The position numbers and the translations under genes are program-made. A stretch of DNA of 64,000 nt from Myrmaecium sp. VS I D KN 1. Its lineage: Eukaryota > Ascomycota > Dothideomycetes > Valsariales > Valsariaceae. Shown piece by piece: positions 10,695 to 22,983 of this stretch. The number at the start of each line of letters is the position of its first letter. Within the stretch, counting starts at the first letter, position 1. Below the pieces are notes generated by a model. That model ran no database searches and was not told where the DNA came from. It worked only from the letters and a program-made list of their open reading frames with translations. The stretch lies in the NCBI GenBank assembly GCA_019775845.1, contig JADQAV010000003.1, positions 372,001 to 436,000 on the forward strand. The letters are read 5' to 3'.

Positions 10695-12570
10695 TTATTC
10701 TTCATCCTCCGTCTCTCTCCTCTCCTTCTTCTTTTTCTCCAGGCCCGTGATCCTCTTGAACAATTGTGGCAGATTCCACGTCATGACGGCTAATAGGAAG
10801 ATAACCACGGGTGCCGAGACCGCGAAATACAGCCAGAGCCCGTAGGCGGGATGGTCCGCAAACGGACCAAGGTTCATGCCGAAGAACGAGGAGGTGTAGC
10901 TCAGTGGGATGAAGACGAAGGCGAGGCGCGTGAGCTTGGTGACTTCTTTGGCCTGCTCGATCGCTTTGTTGGACTCGACGATGCCAGCGTGGTTCATGAG
11001 GATGTTGAGCCGAGACTTGCATCGGCTGGAGAGCAGCTCGGCACGGTTGAGCAAATCGTTGTAGTCTGCGAGCAGTGAATGTGCAGCTGCATTGGCCTTC
11101 GCGGAGTCCGAGTCTGTCACACGGGTCCACGGGTGATCGATTTGTGCTTGGATGATCTTGATGGTCCGACGCATCCGGTCTGCTCGACCTTCGAGCAACC
11201 TTTGGAAGTATATCACGTTGGTAGGCGATACGTTCTGATCCGGTCTGAGCTCGCGGTCAATCTCCGCCTCCACCTTGGATTCGAGCGTGTTGAGGAACTG
11301 CGATTCGGAGACCGCGCAAAGGTGGTATATCTCATGAGTGGCATAAAAGGGGTCTTCCCACATGGTCTTCGGATCCAGCGTCTTCCCGTAATCGAGGTGC
11401 ATGAGTGAGGCGCTTTGCTCCACTTCAATCCCTTTGGGGCCTCGAGAGTCGGCGCGTCCGTTGGGGTTCGCGGTGTTTGTGGGCGCCTGTAGTTCGCGCA
11501 CGAGGAATTCGACATGGTCCGGTGATATAGACAGCTTTTTCGGGTGCAATGCGGCGTGTGAGAACTCTTGTATCCAAGGTAGGAACGTAGTTCGACGCTG
11601 TGACTGGTTCGTTCTGAGGGCTTTGGCCCACGGGCCTGGCTGGTCCGCAGTCAGAGGCCTACCAGTATCAAGCCAAATCAACACTTGTTTTCATGTGAGA
11701 AAAGATGCTCGAATGGTGTTCTAGAGCGAGATTGCTTACCAGTCCAACCACTTGCAGTCCGCGTGAAACACATTGAAATGTATTGCTCGATAGCAAAATG
11801 GGCTGTGTCCAGTACATGATGGGAACGAACCATGGATTCGTAGGGTGGCAAGCTCATTGTCATATGTTTGGCCAGATTGTCGAGGTACGTTCGCATTCCC
11901 TTGTCACTCTCAGATCTCAGGGCATCCAGTGTCTTCTCCTTATTGTACTGATTAAACTCGCCCACGGTCATGTAGCTGAGTTGCACTATGTGTCTCGACG
12001 TTGACACCAGTGAAGGTTGAATGTAGTGATCTTTCCGCCCTATTCTACATAAGAAGTCCAGATGACGATTGAAAAACTCCGGGTCAATGTTATATGCGGC
12101 GCCCACATATGCAAGCCATTCCGGACTTGGCTTGCCGCGCAAAAAGATAAGTGAGCGCGCTTGCCGATCGGCGTCAGCCTTCACCTCCCTTGGAGCTGGT
12201 GGCCGATAGGCTTTCCTTCCCGTTTCATCAAGGAGATAGGCGGTCACGAAATCGAAAGGGGGCGTATAATCACGTCTTGGGGAGGGAGACCTGTTCGTAT
12301 TCTTGAAGGGTTCACGCAGGAAGGCCGCCAGTCGGTCGAAGTGATGGCCAGGAAACAAAGTCGTGTAGGAGTTGGTGACATATTGTTGTATCTGCCTGGT
12401 GTACTCTTCTGGTGTCACTAACGCTCGAAATGTAAGCTTATGCGACCAATGACATGACAATGCCAGGCAGCTGAAAATGAGAGGGGTTGGGTGCGGGGAA
12501 GGCTGGGCTCACATGGTTTAAATGTCGCTGGGCTAATCGAGCCGTGTCGGACACCGACCCCGGAAGCCAT
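10695..12570 (-). CDS. CorA-like divalent-cation transporter with long N-terminal region
   Basis: Three exons (12570-12513, 12423-11740, 11683-10695) give 576 residues. The C-terminal part holds the CorA hallmark: a helical stalk (residues about 380-490, including RLLEGRADRMRRTIKIIQ), a first transmembrane segment ending in SSFFGMNLGPF, whose Gly-Met-Asn triplet forms the CorA selectivity filter, and a second segment AVSAPVVIFLLAVMTWNL. The tail is basic and acidic (EKKKKERRETEDEE). The first 300 or so residues (SLVTPEEYTRQIQQYV, PEWLAYVGAAYNIDPEFFNRHLDFL) form an extra soluble region common in fungal CorA-like proteins, of unknown job. The start was set at the ATG at 12570 because only that exon joins SLVTPEEY in phase. 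It converges with the MFS gene, 55 bp between stops. Ion specificity is inferred. Confidence 0.87.
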
Positions 12571-12869
12571 TGCAGGACATGAGCGTGCACCAGCAAGCTG
12601 ACTCCGTTGTGTGAATATGTAGAGTATTTTGGCGCGAGGTTTGAGGATCTCTGCGAGAGAGGCGCGTATACATAATATAGAGTGACAAGGCTTAGCTTAG
12701 GATTGCGCCTCGAAGCCAAGGGCGGCCAAGATCTTATCTTTCCAAAGTGCAGTCAATTTGAATCCATTCGTCCGGTCAAACAGAGCTGCCTACTTTCTTA
12801 CTGACGAAGCCACACACCGTCCGGGCGCCCCGCGGATGACTGCAGCTGCGGCTGGCTGTCGCGCCTGCC

Positions 12870-15800
12870 TCACCTCGACCAGAAGGCCACTATGTCGTCG
12901 AAGTCAGCGCTCGAAAGCGTCTGCGTTCCAGCTGCTGCCTGCCCGCATATCTCACGGTAGGACTGGATACTTTCATCTCGTAGCTTTCTCGCATCGTGTA
13001 ATTCCCCTTTCATCTCCAGAATTTTGCTCTTTCGAAACTGCGCGCGAGCCTTTTCTGGTTTGAATATGGGCCGTTCAAAGATTCGCAGGGCTTCGTCCAG
13101 GTGTTCTCTGCCGTAAGCTGTCAGCGTGGAACAACCTATGAGCGACCTTGTCACGCACACTGCCTCCTTCAGCCTACCCGCGCCGGCGTAATGCTCTGCC
13201 ACCCTGACGTGGACGTCGCCTGTTCGATGATGGTTCTTCCCGATCGTGGCTCGAAACTGGCGCAACGCTCTCTGATGATATCCCAAACTTTCATCCAGTC
13301 TGCCTTGAGAGGCCGCGACGTTGCCTAAGCCGTAAAGGAACCGACCGGTTCTGGCAAGTGAGTCAGCGGACAGCTACAGTTGTTCTAAACTGGGAAGGAG
13401 AGCTCACATGAATGCCTTTGTATCATCACGACCGAATGCAGCCTCGCGGAACCGCAAACCCTCCAGCATGGTCCGCTTGGCCTCCTCGAGCCTACCAGTC
13501 AGCCAATATGCGAGCCCTAGGTTAACATAGGGGAATGAAAACTCCTCGGGCCTGAAGTTAGTCATGCGTCGCGCAACGATAAGGCACTGCTTGAAACATT
13601 GCTCTCCTTGTTCCCACATCTTATTCAACATATAGGCGTTGCCTAGTTCATTCCAGGAAATGGCGAGACGTTTGTCTGTTTTCTGGTGAGGCTCGTCAAT
13701 CTCTTGCAACATCAGTTCGTTAAATCGTTTGAAATGCTTCAGTGTGAATTCGGGTCTATTCGTCTCTGACCCTATACAGCCAAGGTTATGATGGGTTTCG
13801 GCAATGATGGTATCAAGCTGTTTCGTTGCCTTCTGTAGGTTGGATTCCGTGAGACTGTAACTTGAAAGGAGGGATCGCACTGACTCGGCAACCTCCTGGG
13901 CCGCCTCAATGAATGGTAGCGACTCAGTGAAATGTCCGGTTTCATGATAATACCTGGGGCGACTATTAGGAAAGCTGTCAAACCTGCTCCATAGTAACTC
14001 ACCAGCCCGCATCGTTCATGAGTTTGCAGTACGCTATGTCCAGATCAAGGGTCGCTTGCGATCGACGAAAGTTGGAGCCAAAATTGTTCGGATTTGCTCC
14101 AAATTTTCGAAGACAAAGGACGTGAGAAACCAAGAGCTCGCATCTTCGCCATCTGGAAACACCGTGTCTCCAGTCAACAAGTTCTTCGAAAGGCCATGCG
14201 GCCGAGATAAGCTTAACCGCGTAAGTGTATACCTCCAAGCGGCGCGCCAGTCCCATCTTCGCTCGCGCAGCATCCTGGACCAATCTGTGAACCACGAGTT
14301 GCTGCTCCGTTCTATCCCTGGAAACCAGTGAAGTCTGGAGTAACTCTGTTCTAGCTCTTCGATAATGAGCGCTGTCAGACGGGAACCCTTCCGGAGGAGG
14401 AGAAATATGATATTTCAGGATGTTTTCAGCTATACCATCTGGGTCTAGGAAAGAGATCACCTCAAGTAGCGCCTTTCCGTTTCGGAGATTCTCGATAGCC
14501 CACACTGACGAAAGGTTTTTCTTGTAGCCATCGTCATGTGCTCGGTGGTCATCTGTGATAAAATCTTCATGTGTCTCCTTTTCGTCCCATGCTTCGACAA
14601 ATTCCGGGAAAGTCAAATGGTTTCGCACCATGACGCCTGCCATTTGCGTGATTGCGAGAGGCAGACCCCCCAGCCTGTTTGCGACGGTACTGCTGTCTCC
14701 AGTCATTTTGGTTAATCTCTTGATCAACTGACTGGATACATCCACGCTCAAAGGATCAAGATCGACTCCATCGGCTGCTAGCTCTCTGGAGTGTTTGGCC
14801 AGGGGATCACGGCTTGTCACTAAGACGCAACCAGGTCCGTGAATTGGCAATATGCCGTTGAAGGCACTGAGGTCGTCAGCATTGTCGAACACCATTAGCC
14901 ACGTAGCTGGGATATATTCTCTTTCATCATCCAAACCCGCCTTCTTGACTGGATCAGACAGCCATCCTCTGGCTTGGCTGCTGGTGATAACCTGGTCCTG
15001 AGCATCACTGGAATCTTCAGGAACAAGGCCAAGACTGATAGCTATGCGCGCTATCCCGTCTGCGATCTTAGATGGGTCATCAGCAGAGATCCAGAAGATC
15101 GCATCAAACGAACTCTGGGTTCTGCATCGGTGTACGTATTCTGTGGCAATCTGCGTCTTTCCCATGCCACCGGGTCCACAGATTGCGAATGATTTTGCCC
15201 CCAATTTTGCGCTTTCGAGCTCTTCATGTTTCGGCTCTTCTGAGGGGAAGAAGTAGCTGTTGATTTTCTCCAGGATATCTTCTCGACCGCAGAAGTCTCG
15301 GCTACTGGCCACCGTATAACTATAACAAGGCAAATCCGGGACGTCCCGCTCGACCTTGACCCCAGAAGGCATTGGTACTAGTTCGTAGCCCCATTCTGAG
15401 GTTCCGGCGGTAGCAGTGGTAATTGTAGCTTCATCTGGGACAGCACCCTCATTAACTAGAACCGCTGGCTACTAGGGAGGTGGAAGGCTACTTACAGGTT
15501 GGAGAACCTTGTGCTATTCGCAGTCTGGCTTCACCGAGGACTGTATCAATGAATTCTAAAAGCTTCCCTCTCGGGGAGATATGGCAGGGGAGGTCATGAT
15601 CACAATCAACCTCAATGGTCTCTTCGTCATTGCAGCCGACCCTTGCGAAATCCTTGTCAACGAGCTAGAAACGGGCGATTAGGCCAAATCCCGAGATGTT
15701 CCAGTCTGCTTTTGCAGTCGAGTCGTGACATACCATCATTTTCTTCCGGGTAAAGCGCGATTTGATCTTAGTCTCTTTCATCTCGGATACGGTTAATATT

Positions 15801-16456
15801 GGGCAGTCGCTGACAGCTTTGTCGAAATTCAGACAGCTGTCCGTGAGGATCTTGATGTCTGAATTGCTGAGTGACTGATTCTTGTAACGAGGACCTGCTA
15901 AATACGGTAGGACTGCTACTTTCTGCCACTTGCGGTTTCCTGTGGAGATCGAATGAGGGGTGCCCATGAGGATGGCTCCAGCCAACATATGTCTGACAGC
16001 TTTGATATGGCGCTCAGTTCTCTCACAAGCTAACCGGATAGCCTATCGGATTTAGCAAGGACTTGGTGGGTGACAAAAGATGGTTGGTACCTCTTTAACG
16101 ATGATCCCTCCAAGACTATGCGCCACAATAAGCACCGGGCAGTGCGACAACTGTGGGGTGTGTTAGTCGAAAAAGAGTATACGAGGGGCCTGTTGAACCA
16201 CCTTCTGGGTCTCAACTAAGTTTACCAGCTCTGTCAGTAGCTTATAACCATGATCTAAGAGGTCCTGCCACATAGTGCTGCTTGATCTGCTGAGTCCATA
16301 ATCATATGCGAACAAGCCAACCTCTGGTGCGATCTTTTCGTCGATCATCGCTAGCCAAAGGTCGCCGGTATCATCCGTCCATTCGTTAGGGGGTTTGGTG
16401 CCGACACCAGGAACCGCAATGAAACTGAACATCCCGTCAATAAGTGCCTCATACAT
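12870..16456 (-). CDS. NLR-type protein: alpha/beta hydrolase - NB-ARC - TPR
   Basis: Eight exons (16456-16202, 16150-16091, 16042-15734, 15664-15496, 15455-14003, 13953-13408, 13350-13159, 13107-12870) join in frame to 1073 residues. Residues 1-250 are a serine-hydrolase-like domain with FIAVPGVGTKPP, the nucleophile elbow VLIVAHSLGG and GAILMGTPH. The NB-ARC ATPase follows (about 290-640): P-loop GPGGMGKTQIA, Walker B-like TWLMVFDNADD, sensor-like CVLVTSRD, GLPLAITQMAG and the MHD-like VVHRLVQD. The C-terminal 350 residues are tetratricopeptide repeats (LGNAYMLNKMWEQGEQCF, NLGLAYWLTGRLEEAKR, GLGNVAASQGRLDESLGYH). This layout is that of fungal NLRs proposed to act in non-self recognition and cell death. 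The 51-bp intron at 13108-13158 has no stop and may be retained. The start is the first in-frame ATG of exon 1; an earlier exon is possible. Confidence 0.88.
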
Positions 16457-17937
16457 AGCAGGTGAGGCGTCCAGGCCCGAAGCTGGAATACTCACAGCGT
16501 AGAGAGCTTTGGGCTCCGGCGCAAAAGTCGAAGGCTCCCGGCATCTGGGGGTTCACTCGAGGAAGTTCCTCTTTGGCGTAGCATTTGGTACCGGCTGTCT
16601 TGACGTAGATTTAAGGTACAGTGGTACACGTCTGTATGATAAGCATTTCAGGGATTGTTCTGAAATGAAGACTCCGGACTTCGTAGATCCTCAGGCCAGG
16701 TAGGAAAAGGAAGTTATTACATTACGCTGGAAGCTACACCCACAAGATGCAGAGTATTCGAGGCAAGGGGGGCGTCACGCAGTGTGCGTCAAGAGTAATA
16801 TCAGCAATCAACCAATAGGGTGCCTTTCGGAGTCGTGAGGTAAGTAGTGAAGTAGCGGAAAGTGAGAGCAGAAGGGGATGTTGAGTTAGCACAGCCTGTT
16901 GTCGCGTTTGTCCCAGAGAAACCATCAGGCATCAAGCGGGCCCTCGAACATTGGTACCAATCAATATCTCGCATGCACAAGACGACTAGGCCTGTTGGAA
17001 GGCGTGCCGAGTGCAGCGATGACTTGCGCCGCAAGACAGCACACCTGCCGCCTCGAGCATTCGAGGTTGCAATGCTTGCTACCTGATCTCCTACTGTAAC
17101 GTTAGCCTTCATTCTCTCCGGCGACCAGCCCCTCGCTTACTTCGACGCTCCTGCATGGTCCTAAAGGTAACGCACCACCAGCCGTAAGAGCGCCAAATGG
17201 AACGGCGGAGATGCGGTCAGGAAACTTTGACCCATAAGAAATGCCGGATATTGGTGACGGTTGGAGCTTGAATGGCGGTCATGCAGCACGACGGGCATGA
17301 TAAGTTCAGCATGTGCTCGTGTCATGCTGTAATGTAGGATTCTCGAGGTTGCGATCGGCGGCGGCCAAGCAAGAGGGGAAGGCCAAATGTTTGCTCCGCA
17401 GTCCACCGGTAGAGTGGAAGTACTCCAGTACTTACTCCTATTATCATCGATATACACTTGTACTGCTCAAGTCAGTGCCAGGTATCTGCATCACAGCGAT
17501 CACATCTTAAAAACGTGGATACTTTACCTACCTCAGTACTACTAGCAGTGCCTTACCAATTTTACGGTATGTACTTTATATCGACGGCAGTGCCAATCAA
17601 CGTCCTTTCCTTGCCTGATATACATATTCACCTCACACTATTACATCATACCGTACAGCTACCACAAGTCCTTGCTGTTGGCATCTGTGACTCGGTACCG
17701 CCGAAACACTTAATTGACGGTCGTGTCCGCACTCCATCATTGGTGAGGAGGCAAGTGAACGAGTCGGAATAATTCTCGAGGGTTGAGGTATGTTATCCAC
17801 CTTACAATACCCACCCCCGCATGTTCCGTACTAGTATCGTACCTACTAGGAACCTAGTTAGTACCTAGTCTCCTCCACCGCTAACGTCCGCTCGCTCGAC
17901 TAATTCAAAGTATTCAGCTAGGCACATAGGGCCCCAC
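16457..17937. other. 1.5 kb intergenic region between NLR and amidase copy 2
   Basis: Contains only short unsupported frames. Its right part, 17500-17900, is AT-richer and holds several TACCTA/TAGGTA/CTAGTA words, for example around 17835-17875. This may be the shared upstream region of the divergent NLR and amidase genes. No transposon ends were recognised. Confidence 0.5.
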
Positions 17938-20002
17938 ATGGAACATGTGAGCCTAGCCAGGGATGGCGATGGCGAAGCCTATCCACAAGAGTTCAGCCTC
18001 GGCGGAAACCGCTACATCGCCCTCTGGCCTCAACGAATTTATGAACAGCAAGGATTTGAGGAGTCGTCTCCAGTGGCCGTCATTTCCGCCAGAGATACCC
18101 GGAAAGTCTCGTTACAATGGATTCAGGCGCTGGTGGACCGCTACACAGCCGACGACGTGTTTCACGAGGCGTTCCTACAGGGCATTCTGTTCACCTATAC
18201 AGGAAACGAGAAAAACGGGGAATTCGAGATTACCCAAGACGCTGAAGATTTTCTCCGCGCGAAGGGAACAAAGCATCTGTTAACCTGCTTTATAGAGAGA
18301 AATGGCGATCCACCCCCAGCGGGGCCATATTTCTATATCAAGAAGTCACTTCGTCCAGCCTGGAAGCTGTGCGAAGACAGCCATTCTGCCTTTTTGCAGA
18401 CGCTCATCCCGGGGCCGAATGGGTAAGGCATCATAGCTATTGCAGAATCTTGCTAACTTGAAAGGGATCCATGCAAACTTCGGACCGCTGGCGACACGCC
18501 AGGAAACGTTACACTCGCCGTTCCCTCACGTCTCCAGGCCACACTTTCCAGCAATGGCTCTCCGCCAAGGGTGCTTGAAGGCTGGAGGATAGCCGTGAAG
18601 GATAACTTCCAGTTCGAAGGGGTGAAGATGTCGGCATGCAACAAAGCTTACTATGATTGGTCTGAACCCGCGCCCGCGACAGCTGCTGCTATCCAGATTC
18701 TCTATGATGCGGGCGCAGTCATTGTCGGCACCACCAGATTGGCATCATTTGCAGCAACTGAAGAGCCTGTGGAATGCATTGACTGGCAAGCTCCCTGGAA
18801 CCCACGTGCAGATGGCTACCAGTCACCCGCGGGCAGTAGTAGCGGCAGTGGAGCTGCAATTGCAGCATATCCATGGCTTGATATTGCCATCGGATCAGAT
18901 AGTAAGTTATCTACACTTCCTATCATGTGTTTAGGCTGAGAGGAGTAGCCAGCGGGAGCGGGCGACGTCCAGGCCACTGGAACGGTGCCTTCGCAATGAG
19001 ACCCACTCATGGACTTCTTTCCCATGACGGCTTCCTTGCCAGCTTTCCGCGGTTTGATACTCCGACCTTCTTCGGCCGTGAGCTTGACATGTGTCGGCAT
19101 TTTGCTGCAGCATGGTACGGAAAAGAACTGCCCTCTCTGCCACATCAAGAAACGGTAAGGCTCACTTCAGATTTCGTCTTCCGGACCACTCATGTCAAAT
19201 GCAGAACGCTATTTCCATTATATATGCCCTTGACTACATGAACGACATCAAGAACAGCGATCAGATGAAGGTTATCGACGCCTTCGTTGCAGATCTTGAG
19301 CTTTCATTGAGTGTGACGCAAGAACGGCTGTCATTCGATCAGGCCTGGGAGGAAACACCCCCAGCAGAAGCAAATGGAGCCACCCTTCAAGAATATATGA
19401 AGGATGTATCGCGCGACTCCTTCTTCTATGAAGACTACCATAATTTCCATCAATTCCGCCAAGGTTATCGGCAGGCATACGGCAAGGAACCCTACGTCAG
19501 TCCACCTGTAAGATGGCAATGGCAAGTTCATACCAGGACTCTACAGTGTGTATCAGCGCCTAACCTCAGTAGGGAGCTCTCTTCTCGCATTACGGAAGAG
19601 GCACATGCACAAGCCGCCGCAAGACTGGAGGTCTACAAGACATGGTTCTTCGACGTGGTGATGAAGGCCCACGACCGCACCGCGCTGGTGATCATCCCCA
19701 TCGAAGAGATATCACCCCGCTATCGTGACGAGATGCCGACAAGCCACTTCAACCCCGTTGGCGTGCCCAACCTGTTTCTCTCACCGATTCTGGGAGCCCC
19801 GGAGTTGACGATTCCGATTGGCGAGTTCAGCTACCGGTCAAAGGTCAGCGGACGGGATGAGAAGCTGCCTATCGGTATCTCGATCATCGGGCTGCCTGGT
19901 CACGATATGGAGCTCTTCGATATCGCGAAGGACTGCCTCCTGAAAGCGGGTCGTCCGACCCATGTTCTGGCCGGAAACACCCTGTTTCCTCCGGCTCAGT
20001 GA
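17938..20002 (+). CDS. Arp1-N-domain amidase, copy 2 (canonical catalytic motifs)
   Basis: Four exons (17938-18422, 18465-18901, 18949-19154, 19205-20002) give 641 residues. An Arp1-like N-terminal domain (residues about 10-165: TADDVFHEAFLQGILFTYTG, PPAGPYFYIKKSLRPAW, CEDSHSAFLQ) precedes an amidase-signature domain. The Ser-Ser-Lys triad looks intact: Lys in GWRIAVKDNFQFEG, cis-Ser in SPAGSSSGSG, nucleophile Ser in GSDTSGSGRRP. The C-terminal half has NLFLSPILGAPELTIPIGE and LPIGISIIGLPGHDMELF, the usual end of the family. A hydrolase acting on an amide or a related bond is expected; substrate unknown. It is the paralogue of the gene at 6073-8438 but has three introns instead of ten. It is divergent from the NLR gene. 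Confidence 0.92.
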
Positions 20003-20696
20003 GCTTCCAGTTGCGGTTGCTTATCTTCGCTCTGGAGACAGGATCAGAACCGGTTTGGCGGGATTGAAGTGGATGTCCCTGGACTGCGCAAGTTCGAATG
20101 CGGTTCTAGCTGGCTGCGCTTCCTCGCATCATAGCCACCTCGATATCGGAGACACTTGGCACTTGATCTTGCCCTCGTCAGCCTGTAGTGAAGATGTTGT
20201 ATATTCATACCTCGGATTGCTGAGGTGAAGAGCGCGTATGAGATAGATGGTGTCCGTGCCAGCCTTACTCGAGCAGGATGCGCGACCAAAGATGGTTTGC
20301 TCAAATGGGTGGCCTGCAGCATCCCCTCTCCTTCTTTCCTCCTGCAGATTTCTCGGTTCTATATTTACCCGGTTGGCTTACGCCTCCCTCACACATATTT
20401 GTTTGCTTCTCACATTCACAGGGCTTTTTGCTTAAGCGATGGCCAGCAGAAAACCCCCAGCGCTTGATTGGCTTGAGTTATTCTGTTGAGGCAGTGCGTG
20501 AGAGAGTGTGCGACTGCTTCGACGGAAAATAACATCCAGCTCTCCACATATTACCACCAAAAGACTGAAAGTAAATGAATGACCGACCAACCCCGCTCCC
20601 TCCTTGTCCCTCCCCCACCTCCCCGGGACTTACCCCTCACCCCACTCTGTCCGCCTTCCCTTGTCGTACCCTCGAGCCCCCCCGAGCCCCCCGGTC
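20003..20696. other. Intergenic
   Basis: Probable 3' regions of the amidase and of the small minus-strand gene. Pyrimidine-rich segments occur at 20320-20440 and C-rich ones at 20590-20690. No gene seen. Confidence 0.55.
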
Positions 20697-20903
20697 TCAG
20701 TTGCCGTAGATGTGGATGGTCTCGCCCTTGGCGAAGCCGTACGCGGGTTTGACGGCCGTGCCGGCCGGCGGCGGCCAGAATGCCTTCCACGGCTGCGCCC
20801 GTCCGGGTTGCCTTTGCTCTTCTTCTTCTTCTTCTCCTTCGTGACGGCCTGGCGGCACGACGACGGTCCGGATGTGCTTGGTTTCGGTGGTGGGGGACGG
20901 CAT
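20697..20903 (-). CDS. Small acidic hypothetical protein, 68 aa
   Basis: A single-exon ATG-started frame of 68 residues. It starts MPSPTTETKHIRTVVVPP, has a run of acidic residues (EGEEEEEEQ) near the middle and ends with the ordered-looking AYGFAKGETIHIYGN. The segment PWKAFWPPPAGTAVKPAYGF is rich in aromatic residues and proline and looks selected rather than random. No transmembrane segment or signal peptide. I do not recognise the family. Long overlapping frames in this GC-rich stretch have a composition typical of non-coding shadow. The short length limits confidence. Confidence 0.5.
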   Translation of the reverse strand: MPSPTTETKHIRTVVVPPGRHEGEEEEEEQRQPGRAQPWKAFWPPPAGTAVKPAYGFAKGETIHIYGN

Positions 20904-21968
20904 GGTGCAAGTGTGTGGTGGGGTTTCTTTGTTTTTTTGCGTTCGGCTTGCGTTTGAGTCTTGTTTGGGATCTGTGGATATTAGCTTTCTGTTGGTGGAT
21001 GGGTACCTTTTCTTTAGGAGGTGCGGTTTTGCTTGATTTTGAACGTACCTTTCTTTCCAGAGGAGTTGTACCAGGTCGGGTTGGGTATTTGGTGGGTTCT
21101 TTGGTGGCTGAGTGGGGTACAGTGTACGGTGGATGTTGCGAGGAAAGGTACAGCTGGGCTGGGCTGGGGAGGGTTTTATCGTGTGTAGTCCTCCTTCCTT
21201 TCTTCCTTCTTTCCGGATGGATTAAGACGGGATGGGTTGGGATGGGCGTGAAGTGTAGAGGGGGAGGGGCTGATCGGTGAGTACTCCCACTCCCTCTCTC
21301 TCTTTTCAAGGCGAGGACTTGGAGCGGAGAGCGGGGAAGCGGGGCGACGGGATGGTTATCGGTCTGATACTGCTATCGTTGCTATTCAAGTTGCTGCTGC
21401 CGCCACCGGTGTGCTTGCGGGGTGCGATGCGATATGATGCACTGCAATATATGTACCGTGACGTGATCCCCCAGCGGCAGCAGCGCGTGCAAGCCCCTCA
21501 CTCACCACCTCGACTCGCCTTGGCCTCGCTTCTTCAAGGCGAGGGCGGGATGCTCATAAGCACATTCGGCAGATAGCATCGGTGAGCGGTGCGAAAATGC
21601 CGCACTTGCAGCCGGGCGTTTAGAGAACCGGGGGGGTTCTGTATAGCGAAGCGAGGGGTGGAGGGGTGGAGGGGTGGTGTTTAATCCTTGAAGGTTGATC
21701 CTGTGAGACTGCCGAGCCCCCGCCTCTTTTGCTCCCTCAACCCCTCATACTTCTTGATCGGTGAACATGGCCTTGGCGAGGGAAGGTCGTCGGGGGAAAG
21801 GAAAAGAGGCTCCCAGGTTGTGTGGTGGGGGGAATTAGGTACATGCGGAAGCCTTTCCGCCGTCTCGCTGGGGGAAGATTCGCAAGAGAGAGAGAGAGCC
21901 AGCCATCCCACGCTTCAAGACCGACATCGCAATCGCAATCCCGTTCTTTCCTCGAAAAGAGAAAGAAG
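20904..21968. other. Intergenic, likely divergent promoters
   Basis: About 1.07 kb between the divergent small gene and the CmcJ-type oxidoreductase. G-rich near 21630-21680 with short GGGGTGGA repeats, and a GA run at 21890-21900. No gene supported. Confidence 0.55.
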
Positions 21969-22983
21969 ATGCAGACGACAAACGGGAAACCCTCCGCCAA
22001 ACCGGCGGTCTCCGCCTCCATCCACTTCATGACAGCAAACCCACTGTACGAGATCGAAAAGCCATACGCCTTCCGCTACCCCGTCGGCGGCGCGGTCGCG
22101 CAAACAAATATGGCCATGCAGCGCATCGACGGGATTCCCATCGAAGACATCCGAGGACGCGAGGACGCATTCACCTTCGAACGGGACGGATTCGCCATCA
22201 TGCACCTCAAGGAACCTCGTTTCGCGTACGCGACGTACTTCGATCCGGACGAGGTGCAAGCGTACCTGCGCGCGCTGGAGCGGGTGCTGCAGAAAGCCCT
22301 CGGCGCGGAGGAGGTCAAGGTCTTCCGCCACGGCCTGCGGAAGCGCGACCCGGACTTCCCGCGCTCGACGGGCGAGGCGTATGATTACGATCAGCCGACG
22401 TCCGTGGCGCATGTTGGTATTTGGGGCCCCTTCTCGATCGTGCGGTTCGAGGACGTATGGCTGATGGGTGGATCGCTGATGAGAGAAGATACCACGCCGC
22501 AAGAGGCGCGGAATGAGATTCGAAGGCAGTACGGCCGCGATGCGGAGAAGTATCTCCGGCGGAGACATCAATGGGTGAAGTAAGCACATACAGTACGTCC
22601 AAAGGAGAGTATCAGCCCCAAGCGCTGACACCTCCGTGAAACCAACCAAATAAAGCGTCTGGAAACCCCTCCGCGGTCCCTTAAATGACTGGCCATTAAC
22701 CTTCTGCACCGCCTCCACCGTCGCGCCGGGCGATCTCGAAGCGGCCGATTTGCTGTATCCCGACCTCGCGACGGAGAACTACCAGGTGTACCACAAGGAC
22801 GGGTACCGATGGTATTACCTGAGCGATCACGCGGACGACGAGCTGATCGCCTTCAAGCAGTCGGATTCGGAGCCGGGCGCGTGTCTGGGCGTTCCGCATT
22901 GCTCGTTCTTTAACCCGCTGGCATCGAAGGAAGAGCTGCCGCGGGAGAGCATCGAGGCTAGAGCGCTGGTGTTTTATGACTAG
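21969..22983 (+). CDS. CmcJ/NvfI-type oxidoreductase (asaB family)
   Basis: Two exons (21969-22579, 22656-22983) give 312 residues. The protein matches the fungal CmcJ/AsaB/NvfI-like group, whose members are oxygenase-, hydroxylase- or desaturase-like enzymes, often near secondary-metabolite genes. Visible family features are HFMTANPLYEIEKPY at the N-terminus, FERDGFAIMHL, AHVGIWGPFSIVRFEDVW, NVWKPLRGPLNDWPLTFCTAST spanning the intron, and YYLSDHADDELIAFKQSDSEPG, which contains the His-x-x-Asp/Glu-like pair of the fold. The end ASKEELPRESIEARALVFYD is also typical. The start was taken at the ATG at 21969, where conserved-looking sequence begins. Its stop lies 50 bp from the end of the convergent GT2 gene. 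Substrate unknown; I see no biosynthetic backbone gene in the window. Confidence 0.85.

Noticed and set aside
10893-10912. tRNA A-box-like word TAGCTCAGTGGG
   Set aside because: No matching B box or cloverleaf; it is antisense to the CorA coding exon (the TSSFFGMN region).
20551-21309. 252-codon basic frame on the minus strand
   Set aside because: Pro/Arg/His-rich with no domain; the 68-residue frame inside it has better ordered composition and a clear ATG.
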